DNA of 64,000 nt from JBPYCR01 sp051846935 (GTDB lineage: Bacteria > Bacillota > Bacilli > Bacillales > Amphibacillaceae), in contig NZ_JBPYCS010000014.1 in NCBI RefSeq assembly GCF_051846935.1, positions 9,637-73,636 of the forward strand. Reading direction: 5' to 3'. Under the pieces are notes generated by a model. It was not told the DNA's origin, ran no database searches, and saw nothing but the letters and a program-made list of their open reading frames with translations. Shown here one piece after another: positions 36,028 through 44,081 of this stretch. Numbering within the stretch: the first letter of the stretch is position 1; every line of letters starts with the position of its first letter. Made by a program: the position numbers and the translations under genes.

Positions 36028-37030
36028 CATACTAACGTTTGGCGAAATTTTATTGCGATTATCACCTACACATAGTACTAGATTAAAAGAAATGCATTCT
36101 TTAGACATTTCTTTAGGAGGAGCAGAATTAAATGTAGCAATAGCGTTAAGTCATTTAGGGCAATCTACACAAGTATGCTCCGCAGTTCCAAAAAACGATA
36201 TAGGTAATAGAGTTTTATCAGGTTTATCAAGTCATTATATTGACACGAAAAAAATTGTAAAAGCCGGAAACAGAATGGGCATATATTATTATGAAGAAGG
36301 AAAATCTATGCGGCCTTCTAATGTGATTTATGATAGAGAAAATTCGTCAATTCATGAAGTAGTTAATACGGAAGAGCTAGATGTTGACACTATTCTTTCA
36401 GGTGTATCGACCATTCATGTTACTGGCATAACCTGTGCATTAAGTAAAAAAATTGATGATTTTGTTTTACGACTTGTCAAACGTGCAAAAGAAATGGGAG
36501 TTAAAGTCAGTTTTGATTTTAATTACCGAAAGAAATTATGGACCGTTGAACAAGCAAGAGAATCATATTTGAGGATTTTACCATATGTAGATTATTGTTT
36601 TGCAGGTTTCCAAGATTTTTCAACTATTATTGAAGGTCACATAAGCAATAAAGAGGTGTTTTCCGAAGAAAAATTACTTAATTATTATCAGAAATTTCAA
36701 AACGATTATGGGGTAGAGTATTTTTTAAGCACGAAAAGAGATGTAATTTCGGCATCTAAAAATCGTATTAAAGGTTTTTTGTTTAATAATAATCGTCTAT
36801 TTAAAACAGAACCTATTGAATTTTCTGTTGAAGAGCGGATAGGCGCAGGAGATGCATTTGCAGCTGGTGTTTTGCACGGCATATTACAAAAATGGCAAAA
36901 TGAAGCAATTATCGAGTTCGGTACAATGGCAGGAATACTAAAACACTCATTAAAAGGTGATCACTCAAATTGTACAGAGGACGAAATACTAGAAAGATTA
37001 AAAATGAAATCACAAGATGTTTGCAGGTGA
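36020..37030 (+). CDS. kdgK: 2-keto-3-deoxygluconate kinase (PfkB family)
   Basis: 336 residues, ribokinase/PfkB fold. N-terminal ILTFGEILLRLSP, substrate region SLGGAELNVAIALSHLG, YYYEEGKSMRPSNVIYDRENSS, VSFDFNYRKKLW, and the C-terminal catalytic GAGDAFAAGVLHGIL with its general-base Asp. It phosphorylates KDG from mannonate dehydratase to KDPG for the aldolase. Its ATG lies inside the end of kdgA (ATGAGTAG), suggesting coupled translation. It lacks an own strong ribosome site beyond GGAAAAA. Confidence 0.88.
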   Translation: MSSILTFGEILLRLSPTHSTRLKEMHSLDISLGGAELNVAIALSHLGQSTQVCSAVPKNDIGNRVLSGLSSHYIDTKKIVKAGNRMGIYYYEEGKSMRPSNVIYDRENSSIHEVVNTEELDVDTILSGVSTIHVTGITCALSKKIDDFVLRLVKRAKEMGVKVSFDFNYRKKLWTVEQARESYLRILPYVDYCFAGFQDFSTIIEGHISNKEVFSEEKLLNYYQKFQNDYGVEYFLSTKRDVISASKNRIKGFLFNNNRLFKTEPIEFSVEERIGAGDAFAAGVLHGILQKWQNEAIIEFGTMAGILKHSLKGDHSNCTEDEILERLKMKSQDVCR

Positions 37031-37148
37031 TACAACTTTAGAGAAAAGGCACTTCAAATACCATAATGCTTAGGAGGTGGTCTACCAAAAAAATATCGAA
37101 GTAAGCTAAAAAATAGATCTAAAACAATTTTATTCGGGAGGTATTATA

Positions 37149-38204
37149 ATGAAAAGAATTTTTAGCTTGTTCTTGTTTGTTGCTTTATTTGCTTTATTAG
37201 TAGCGTGTGGTGGAAATGAAGAAACATCTACAAATACAAAAGAAGAATCAGAAGCAAATAATGAAAGTTCCGAGGATACGAATGAAGAAGCAGATGAGGC
37301 TATCGAACCGGTTACTTTGCGGTTAGCTGAAAATCAGCCAGATAATAATCCAGTTACAATAGCTATGATGAAATTTGCTGAATTAGCCGAAGAAAAATCA
37401 AATGGATCTGTGAAAATAGAAGTTTACCCAAACGCTCAGTTAGGGCAAGAGACTGAAAACATTGATCAAGTACAAGATGGAGCATTGGAAATGGCGCGTG
37501 TCAATTCCGTACCGGTTGCAGAGATTGTAAAAGAGTTAGCAGTATTTACATTACCTTATATTTTTACAGATCAAGACCATAAATACAAAGTGTTAGATGG
37601 AGAAATCGGACAAGAAGTAACTGAAAAGTTTAAAGAGCATGGATTGATCAGCTTTGGGTATTTGGAAGCGGGCTCACGAAATTTCTATACAACAGATAAA
37701 CCAATTAAGTCAGTTGCCGATATGAAAGGATTAAAGATCAGAGTACAATCCTCTGAAACATCAATTAAAATGGTTGAATTACTAGGTGCAGTTCCAACTC
37801 CAATGGATTATGGTGAAGTGTTTTCTGGACTTCAGACAGGTGTTATAGATGGAGCTGAAAATGATTTTGTTAGTTACTATACTTCTGGACACTATGAAGC
37901 TGCTAAGCATTATTCATTGGATGGCCACTTAAGTCCTCCGGCTCTAGTAATAATGAATTTAGAGTTGTGGGAAGGTTTACATGAATCACAACAAAAGGCC
38001 ATTTCTGAAGCTGTAGAAGAAGCGATTGCTTTCGAAAGAGAAGAAATGAATAAAAGTCAAGATGAATTTAGAGCTGAAGTCGAAAAAGCTGGTTCACAAA
38101 TTTACGAAGTAGATGTTCAAGAGTTTCAGGATGCAGTAGCACCTATTTATGATGAATACCAAGAGTTAAGCGATTTAATAGAACGAGTTAGGAATACTAA
38201 CTAA
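37149..38204 (+). CDS. TRAP transporter substrate-binding lipoprotein (DctP) of the uronate locus
   Basis: 351 residues from ATG after CGGGAGG. The lipoprotein signal MKRIFSLFLFVALFALLVACG has Cys about 20, followed by a Glu/Asn-rich linker (~22-55). DctP features: LRLAENQPDNNPVTIAMMKF, EVYPNAQLGQETENIDQVQDG, the substrate-carboxylate Arg in LKIRVQSSETS, and VPTPMDYGEVFSGLQTGVID. TRAP carriers of this type bind acidic sugars such as uronates or sialic acid, which fits the enzyme genes on both sides. It should bring in the unphosphorylated substrate with sodium. Confidence 0.88.
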   Translation: MKRIFSLFLFVALFALLVACGGNEETSTNTKEESEANNESSEDTNEEADEAIEPVTLRLAENQPDNNPVTIAMMKFAELAEEKSNGSVKIEVYPNAQLGQETENIDQVQDGALEMARVNSVPVAEIVKELAVFTLPYIFTDQDHKYKVLDGEIGQEVTEKFKEHGLISFGYLEAGSRNFYTTDKPIKSVADMKGLKIRVQSSETSIKMVELLGAVPTPMDYGEVFSGLQTGVIDGAENDFVSYYTSGHYEAAKHYSLDGHLSPPALVIMNLELWEGLHESQQKAISEAVEEAIAFEREEMNKSQDEFRAEVEKAGSQIYEVDVQEFQDAVAPIYDEYQELSDLIERVRNTN

Positions 38205-38225
38205 TTACAATGTATCTCCTTCAGT

Positions 38226-38259
38226 TATAGAAGTAATGAGTTAGCTCATTGCTTCTATA
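38226..38259 (+). other. Intercistronic hairpin between dctP and dctQ
   Basis: TATAGAAGTAATGAG (38226-38240) pairs with CTCATTGCTTCTATA (38245-38259), 15 bp with one T-G pair, TTAG tetraloop, no T-run. Placed just after the binding-protein stop, as at other transporter junctions in this window. Likely an mRNA-stability or partial-termination element. Confidence 0.65.
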
Positions 38260-38282
38260 TTGAAGCGAATAGAGGTGTTCAA

Positions 38283-38774
38283 ATGAATCAACTAATTAGT
38301 AAACTATCCTCTTTAATCAATATTGTTCTTGGTGTAATACTTTCAGTAATGTTAGTCATCACATTTATTCAAGTAGTACTAAGATATGTATTTAATTCAC
38401 CTTTAGTTTGGGCAGAGGAAATTACTTTAATATTGTTAGTATGGTATGGCTATTTAGTTATTGCGATTTTAATAAGATCAAAAGAACATATTGCTCTTGA
38501 ATTTTTATACTCAAAATTAGGTAGAAAATTGCAAAAAGGCTTAGATGTTGTAAAGTATATTTTACTCTTTTTGTTTGCTGTATTGATGGTTTATTATGGA
38601 TTTGAAATGATGATCAATGCGCAGGGAAAGAGCTTTCCAGTTTCTCGATTACCTCGATCAATTATTAATTTGCCTATGATGATTTCTGGTTTGCTGATTC
38701 TCCTATACACGGTACAGCATTTAGTGGCGCTAATAAAACCCGTGAGAATGGAGGGTGATGTAAAAAGTGACTGA
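38283..38774 (+). CDS. TRAP transporter small permease (DctQ)
   Basis: 163 residues with four membrane spans and the Q-family motif LRYVFNSPLVWAEEITLILLVW. The start follows AGAGGTGTTC. It ends with VKSD, and the next gene starts inside that end, so Q and M are translationally coupled. Part of the importer of the uronate/amino-sugar locus. Confidence 0.88.
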   Translation: MNQLISKLSSLINIVLGVILSVMLVITFIQVVLRYVFNSPLVWAEEITLILLVWYGYLVIAILIRSKEHIALEFLYSKLGRKLQKGLDVVKYILLFLFAVLMVYYGFEMMINAQGKSFPVSRLPRSIINLPMMISGLLILLYTVQHLVALIKPVRMEGDVKSD

Positions 38775-40050
38775 AGCATTAATTTTATTTAGTTTACTGT
38801 TTGTTCTTATGTTTATTGGTGTTCCAATAGCATTTTCGTTAGGGATTTCATCGGTTATAACAGCAATTTGGTTTGATATCCCCTTATTATTGTTGTTTCA
38901 AAACATGATAAGCGGTATAAATAATTTTACTTTTCTAGCGGTACCTTTCTTTATATTAGCAGCACAGATCATGACAGATGGGGAAATAAGCGATAAGATT
39001 ATGAAATTTGCAGGAGTTATAGTCGGTAAAATACGTGGAGGAACCGCTATGGTTAATGTCACTTCCAGTATGTTTTTTGGCGGTGTTTCTGGATCTTCGG
39101 TAGCAGATGTTTCATCAATTGGTTCTATGCTTATTCCGGCAATGAAAAAACAAGGGTATGATAAGGATTATAGTGTTGCTGTAACCGTAACATCATCCGT
39201 TCAAGGTGTTATAATTCCTCCTAGTCAAAATATGATCTATTATTCTCTCGCGGCTGGTGGACTATCGATTAGCCAATTATTTATCGCTGGTATTATACCT
39301 GGAATATTATTAGGTGTAGGTTTGATGTTTGTCACTTATTTAATTGCCTTAAAAAGAAATTATCCAAAAGGAAGAGGGTATTCTTTTCGGGAAGCAATTA
39401 AGATAGCATGGGATGCGAGTTTAGGTGTTTTAACAGCCATAATAATAATTGGTGGTATTATATTTGGAATTTTTACGGCTACAGAATCTGCTGCAGTTGC
39501 TGCGGTTTATGCATTAATCATTACCTTTTTTGTATATAAGAATATGTCATTTTCAAAGATTAAAAACATTTTAATATCCTCTTCCAAAACATTAGGAATG
39601 ATAGTCGCTATTATCGCAACTTCATCAGCTTTTGGATATGTGATGGCTTACTTACGAGTTCCTAGTTTGGTCTCAGAATTCTTTTTAACAATATCAGAAA
39701 ATCCGTATGTTATTACTCTATTGCTAATTCTACTAATGCTAATACTAGGAATGTTTATGGATATGGGTGTCTTAATTTTATTATTAACCCCTATTTTGTT
39801 GCCAGTTGCGACTAGTGTGGGAATTGATCCAATTCATTTCGGAGTAATTATGGTTATAACATTAGGGATTGGTCTATGTACCCCTCCAGTTGGTACATCC
39901 TTATTTGTTGGTTGTGCAATTGCTGACATTCCGATAGAAAAGTCAATTAAAGCGTTGCTGCCTTTTTATTTAGTAATGCTTATTGTTGTAATACTTATAG
40001 TAATGTTCCCTCAGTTTTCTCTATGGCTACCAAGTGTAATAAGCCCATAA
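38767..40050 (+). CDS. TRAP transporter large permease (DctM)
   Basis: 427 residues from GTG 38767, overlapping dctQ by 8 bp, with GGAGGGTGATG upstream. Landmarks: LAVPFFILAAQIMTDGEIS, RGGTAMVNVTSSMFFGGVSG, VTSSVQGVIIPPSQNMIYY, GIFTATESAAVAAVYAL, and GIGLCTPPVGTSLFVGCAIA. Twelve or so spans. It forms the transport path for the sugar acid caught by DctP. Confidence 0.92.
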   Translation: MTEALILFSLLFVLMFIGVPIAFSLGISSVITAIWFDIPLLLLFQNMISGINNFTFLAVPFFILAAQIMTDGEISDKIMKFAGVIVGKIRGGTAMVNVTSSMFFGGVSGSSVADVSSIGSMLIPAMKKQGYDKDYSVAVTVTSSVQGVIIPPSQNMIYYSLAAGGLSISQLFIAGIIPGILLGVGLMFVTYLIALKRNYPKGRGYSFREAIKIAWDASLGVLTAIIIIGGIIFGIFTATESAAVAAVYALIITFFVYKNMSFSKIKNILISSSKTLGMIVAIIATSSAFGYVMAYLRVPSLVSEFFLTISENPYVITLLLILLMLILGMFMDMGVLILLLTPILLPVATSVGIDPIHFGVIMVITLGIGLCTPPVGTSLFVGCAIADIPIEKSIKALLPFYLVMLIVVILIVMFPQFSLWLPSVISP

Positions 40051-40083
40051 ACTTTAATTAATAATATTTGGAGGTACGAAAAG

Positions 40084-40809
40084 ATGAATATTCAAATTAC
40101 TAAAAATGATCAAGAGCTTGGAAAAAAAGCAGCGGTGTATGTAGCTGACAGATTGAAGCAAATCATTGCGGAAAAAGGCGAAGCTCGTTTATTACTTTCC
40201 ACCGGCGCTTCACAGCTTACAACAATTAATGAACTAGTTAAGCAACCCGTAGATTGGGGAAAAGTTGAAATGTTTCACTTAGACGAATACGTGAATTTAT
40301 CTGAGACACATAATGCAAGTTTCAGAAAATACCTTAAGGAAAGATTCACAAGCAAAGTTCACTTAAAAGAAGCTCACTTTGTAGGTGAGGGAAATGTAGA
40401 GGAAAATATTCGAAAATTAACCGATGAGGTTCGGAAAGCTCCCATTGATATAGCTTTGATTGGTATTGGTGAAAATGCACACATCGCATTCAATGACCCC
40501 CCTGCTAATTTTGAAACGAGGGATGCTTATATTCTAGTTGAACTAGATAACGCATGTAAGAATCAACAAGTAGGGGAAGGTTGGTTTAACAGTATCGAGG
40601 AAGTGCCGGATAGAGCTATTACAATGACGGTTCATCAAATATTGCAAAGTAAAGAAATAATTTCGTGTGTACCTTATAAAGTGAAGGCTGAATCGGTAAA
40701 GAAAACACTAGAACAAGATGTGAACAATATGGTTCCAGCCACGATACTTAAAACTCATGCTAATTGGACCCTGTACTTGGATGAAGAGTCTGCTTCCTTG
40801 ATCCAATAA
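40084..40809 (+). CDS. nagB: NagB-like amino-sugar isomerase/deaminase, atypical active site
   Basis: 241 residues, NagB/6-phosphogluconolactonase fold. Matching motifs: STGASQ in place of PTGGTP, MFHLDEYVNLSETHNASF and IGIGENAHIAFNDPP. In E. coli NagB the last reads GNDGHIAFNEP, so the general-base Asp becomes Asn and the later Glu becomes Asp, while His is kept. The stretch aligning with the phosphate-binding Arg172 region reads VGEGWFNS and has no Arg; the Lys of PYKVKAE is kept. This suggests a substrate without a 6-phosphate. Canonical NagB turns glucosamine-6-P into fructose-6-P and ammonia; the same chemistry on galactosaminuronate would give tagaturonate, the UxaE substrate. Function inferred; the fold is sure. 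Confidence 0.72.
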   Translation: MNIQITKNDQELGKKAAVYVADRLKQIIAEKGEARLLLSTGASQLTTINELVKQPVDWGKVEMFHLDEYVNLSETHNASFRKYLKERFTSKVHLKEAHFVGEGNVEENIRKLTDEVRKAPIDIALIGIGENAHIAFNDPPANFETRDAYILVELDNACKNQQVGEGWFNSIEEVPDRAITMTVHQILQSKEIISCVPYKVKAESVKKTLEQDVNNMVPATILKTHANWTLYLDEESASLIQ

Positions 40810-40815
40810 ATTATA

Positions 40816-40852
40816 GAAAGAGGGGAGGTCGCTAATTTTATTCCTCTCTTTC
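40816..40852 (+). other. Hairpin between nagB-like and nagA-like genes
   Basis: GAAAGAGGGGAG (40816-40827) faces TTCCTCTCTTTC (40841-40852), about 11 pairs allowing G-T, loop 13. No T-run after it, so it is more likely an attenuator or processing site than a full terminator. Confidence 0.5.
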
Positions 40853-40883
40853 TCCTCAATACAAAATGTTGGAGGCAGATAAA

Positions 40884-42071
40884 ATGATTATCATCAAAAA
40901 TGCAAAAATTATTACTCCAGAGCGTATAATTCATGGTGAGTTGGCTATTAAAGATCGTAAAATTATTGAGATAAAAGATAATGGTCACATTAACATTAAT
41001 AAAAACGATAACGTAATTGATGCGAAAGGAGATTATGTTTCCCCAGGTTTTATAGATATTCATACACATGGCGGTGGGGGACATGATTTTATGGATGGGA
41101 CTATTGAAGCTTTGATAGAAGGCTCAAAGGCTCATTTACCTTATGGAACAACCACCATTGTTCCAACTACTTTAACTAGTACAAAAGAGAATCTCTTTTC
41201 GACTTTAGACAATATGCGAGAGTTGAAAAAAAGCTCCTATAAAGGGCCGAATATTTTAGGACTGCATTTAGAAGGGCCATATTTTGCCTATGAACAAAGA
41301 GGTGCTCAAGATCCAAAGTATATTCGTGATCCTGATCGGGATGAATATATGGAAATATTAAAGTATAAGGATGTAATAGTTCGATGGACAATTGCTCCAG
41401 AAAGAAATGGTGCGATGGAGCTTGCGCAAGAATTACGTGAATTAGATATCGTATGTTCAATTGGTCATAGCCAAGCGGTGTATGAAGATGTCCAAAAAGC
41501 ATTTGAAGTAGGGTGTACCCTTGTTACTCATTTATATTCAGGGATGTCAATGGTAAGAAGAATAAATGCATATAGGTATGCGGGAATTGTAGAAAGCTCT
41601 TATTTAATTGATGACATGTTTGTAGAAGTAATAGGTGATGGTATCCACCTTCCTTCCAGTCTATTAAAACTAATTTATAAAATAAAAGGCCCCGATAAAA
41701 TCTGCCTTGTTACCGATTCAATGCGAGCTGCAGGAATGCCAGAGGGAAAATACATTCTAGGAAATATAGACACCGGACAAGAAATAATAGTTGAAGATGG
41801 AGTAGCCAAGCTAAAAAGTCGTGAATCCTTTGCGGGAAGTGTAGCAACAGCGGATAGGGTAGTTCGTACTATGATGAAATTTGCAGAAATACCTATTCAT
41901 GAAGCGGTTAAAATGATGACTTATACGCCCGCAAAAGTTATGGGAATTGATAAAAATAAAGGAAGTATTGCCATTGGAAAAGATGCGGATATCTTAATTT
42001 TCAATAATAATATAGACATTAATAGAGTTCTAATAGGTGGGGAAGAACTGTGGAATAGTAAGCTGAATTAA
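40884..42071 (+). CDS. nagA: NagA-like N-acetyl-amino-sugar deacetylase
   Basis: About 395 residues from ATG 40884, seven bases after TTGGAGG; an ATG at 40866 precedes that site. Amidohydrolase motifs: GFIDIHTHGGGGHDFMDG, LGLHLEGPYF (metal Glu), CSIGHSQAVYEDVQKA (His), VTHLYSGMSMVRR (His) and KICLVTDSMRAAG with the catalytic Asp. Canonical NagA has THLYNAM; here Asn-Ala is Ser-Gly, in the sugar-binding loop. It pairs with the atypical NagB-like gene. Canonical activity is removal of acetate from GlcNAc-6-P, but no kinase or PTS lies here, so an unphosphorylated N-acetyl-hexosaminuronate is proposed. Last gene of the locus. Confidence 0.75.
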   Translation: MIIIKNAKIITPERIIHGELAIKDRKIIEIKDNGHININKNDNVIDAKGDYVSPGFIDIHTHGGGGHDFMDGTIEALIEGSKAHLPYGTTTIVPTTLTSTKENLFSTLDNMRELKKSSYKGPNILGLHLEGPYFAYEQRGAQDPKYIRDPDRDEYMEILKYKDVIVRWTIAPERNGAMELAQELRELDIVCSIGHSQAVYEDVQKAFEVGCTLVTHLYSGMSMVRRINAYRYAGIVESSYLIDDMFVEVIGDGIHLPSSLLKLIYKIKGPDKICLVTDSMRAAGMPEGKYILGNIDTGQEIIVEDGVAKLKSRESFAGSVATADRVVRTMMKFAEIPIHEAVKMMTYTPAKVMGIDKNKGSIAIGKDADILIFNNNIDINRVLIGGEELWNSKLN

Positions 42072-42166
42072 TTATGAGAGGAGTCAATTTGATAAGAGAT
42101 TAATATGGTAGTCGTTATAAATGACACAGGTATTTTATTAATTCAACGCTGCTAAAGACTGATTCA

Positions 42167-42222
42167 AAAAAGCAAGTAATGTATACAATTTTTACATGTC
42201 GTTTAAAAAATTACTTGCTTTT
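42167..42222. terminator. Bidirectional terminator between nagA-like gene and glycerate kinase
   Basis: AAAAGCAAGTAAT (ending 42180) pairs with ATTACTTGCTTTT (42210-42222), 13 bp perfect, with A-run on the left and T-run on the right, so it can stop both convergent operons. The remaining gap (42072-42341) shows nothing else. Confidence 0.75.
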
Positions 42223-42341
42223 ATTGTGCTTGAATTTATTTATATGCGTAGATCTGTTTTTCTTTATAAAAAATTTCCTTTTACCAGTCCAATCCCACCT
42301 AAGTTAAAATTTGTTAACTACACGTTAACATTTTGCCAACT

Positions 42342-43472
42342 TTAAACTTTCCACAGCGTATGTATTAAGTGTATTACTTGCTTTGTTTGTTCATAAAGTA
42401 ACGTATCGGCGTTTTCCATGCATTCAGTAAGGGATAGTGGTTTATTTGTAATGGAGAAGCAACCAGAAAATCTTTGGCGCAATACGTTTAAATCGCCTGA
42501 TAGACTGCCGGATAGTAAAACGACGGGAACTTTATGTTTTTGAGCTATAAATGCGATATAGCCAGGAGCTTTTCCGTATAATGTTTGTTCATCGCTTTGT
42601 CCTTCACCTGTCAACACTAGATCAGCTGTTTTAATTTCTTCCTCAACCTGCATTGCTTTCGCTAATAGTTCCGCACCGGATACAAGATGTGCTCCAAGTG
42701 AAAGCAATGCGAAACCGAGACCACCAGCTGAGCCTGCTCCACGGTAGTTCATCAGCGATTTATTTGTTGCAGCTTCAATTAAAGATCCATAGCGCTTCAT
42801 TGAACGGTCATAAAGTTTGAGTTGGGCAGGAGTAGCACCTTTTTGTGGACCGTAAATAAACGTTGCGCCAAGCTTTCCACAAAGTGGGTTATCGACGTCG
42901 CTAGCAACTTTAATGGAAACGTTAGATAAACGATGATCGATTTTTGAAAAATCTACATAGGTGACATCGTGTACGTCCTTACCAAAATGACCAACAGCAG
43001 TTCCTTGGTCATTTTTTGCTCTTAATCCAAGAGCTTGCAGCATGCCAAGTCCACCATCATTAACTGCACTTCCTCCTAATCCGATGATGAGTTCCGTACA
43101 GTTTTTATCTAAAGCGTCTTTAATCACTTCACCGATTCCATAGGAAGTTGTATTATCAGGATTCCTTTGTTCTTCGGGAACTTGAACAAGCCCGGAAATT
43201 GCTGCACACTCAATGATGGCCGTATTGTTTTCAATTATTGCATAGGTTGTGGAAATCGGCTCTCCTAGCGGTCCAGATACACATATTGGAATTAATTTTC
43301 CTGGTCTTGCAGTTAGTAAAGCGCCAAGAGTGCCTTCACCTCCATCAGCCATTGGCTTTGTTATTATTTTTGAAGATGGGATAACACTTTTTATTGCCTG
43401 TTTCATGATTTTTGAAGCTTGTAGAGAAGATAAGCTTCCTTTGAAGGAATCGGGTGCAATTACAATTTTCAT
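42342..43472 (-). CDS. glxK: Glycerate kinase (GlxK/GarK type)
   Basis: 376 residues from ATG 43472, behind TGGAGGACATT; a longer start at 43484 precedes that site. Family motifs: MKIVIAPDSFKGSLSSLQA, KPMADGGEGTLGALL, IIGLGGSAVNDGGLGMLQALG, GAGSAGGLGFALLSLGA and VLTGEGQSDEQTLYGKAP. Phosphorylates glycerate to 2- or 3-phosphoglycerate in the cytoplasm. It is alone, convergent with the uronate operon. Glycerate could come from tartronate or sugar-acid breakdown, which would fit the setting, but no reductase gene lies nearby. Confidence 0.92.
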   Translation of the reverse strand: MKIVIAPDSFKGSLSSLQASKIMKQAIKSVIPSSKIITKPMADGGEGTLGALLTARPGKLIPICVSGPLGEPISTTYAIIENNTAIIECAAISGLVQVPEEQRNPDNTTSYGIGEVIKDALDKNCTELIIGLGGSAVNDGGLGMLQALGLRAKNDQGTAVGHFGKDVHDVTYVDFSKIDHRLSNVSIKVASDVDNPLCGKLGATFIYGPQKGATPAQLKLYDRSMKRYGSLIEAATNKSLMNYRGAGSAGGLGFALLSLGAHLVSGAELLAKAMQVEEEIKTADLVLTGEGQSDEQTLYGKAPGYIAFIAQKHKVPVVLLSGSLSGDLNVLRQRFSGCFSITNKPLSLTECMENADTLLYEQTKQVIHLIHTLWKV

Positions 43473-43507
43473 AATGTCCTCCATTTCATCATTGCCATTT
43501 TTAAAAA

Positions 43508-43998
43508 ATCACAAAAGAACAGAATTTTAATATCCACTTAAACATTTAAAGCGAGATTGGTGTCTGCTGTGTTCCATCCGGATCCACTCCGCTTTCCGCA
43601 GGCAACGCCTCAACTAATTTTAAACGTTTTTCCCAAAACTTTAAAATTAGTTGAGGCTGTTGCTTTACCTGCAGGATCAACGGCTGCACGTCAATTATAG
43701 ATAATTCCCCAAGCTTTTGATCCCCGATCTGGAGCTGTACACATGTTTAAAGATCGGTTCATAATCATATTCGGCATGCCTATCAATTGTTGAAATGATT
43801 GCATCGTATTTTTGGGTAGGTTCCATATCGTATAGTTGTTGAATGCTACATAAGCTAGGTTGACGTGTAATGGTCATAGGGAGTGTCCCTCTAGTCTATG
43901 GTTTGTAGTCAACTACCATTATACAAGATTTGGAGAGGTACTTCTTTTTTAAGTTTTCAAACCCTTGCCCTGTAAGGACTTGGAATTATGAAATTCAT
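43508..43998 (-). mobile_element. Degenerate IS1182-like remnant, copy B (inverted to copy A)
   Basis: On the minus strand a 60-codon frame (43877-43695) reads MTITRQPS then IQQLYDMEPTQKYDAIISTI, the N-terminus of an IS1182-type transposase, then breaks off. Ends and flanks match copy A (26305-26872) in opposite orientation. Inside is an 18-bp perfect inverted repeat, GCCTCAACTAATTTTAAA (43607-43624) with its complement at 43640-43657, only half of which survives in copy A. The element is not mobile by itself. Confidence 0.7.
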
Positions 43999-44081
43999 TC
44001 ATATACATTACTAATAAAATTATATTATACCCCCAACCAAAACCGGCCACTCATCTAAGTGGCCGTAACTATGTCTGTCTG

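Noticed and set aside
32003..42071. Standard hyaluronan/chondroitin disaccharide use as the role of the uronate plus nag genes
   Set aside because: Kept only as an alternative: no lyase, unsaturated glucuronyl hydrolase, PTS or kinase lies in the locus, and TRAP import of a single acidic sugar fits better.
26305..43998. Active composite transposon
   Set aside because: Neither IS-like copy retains a complete transposase, and no target duplications could be recognised at the outer ends.
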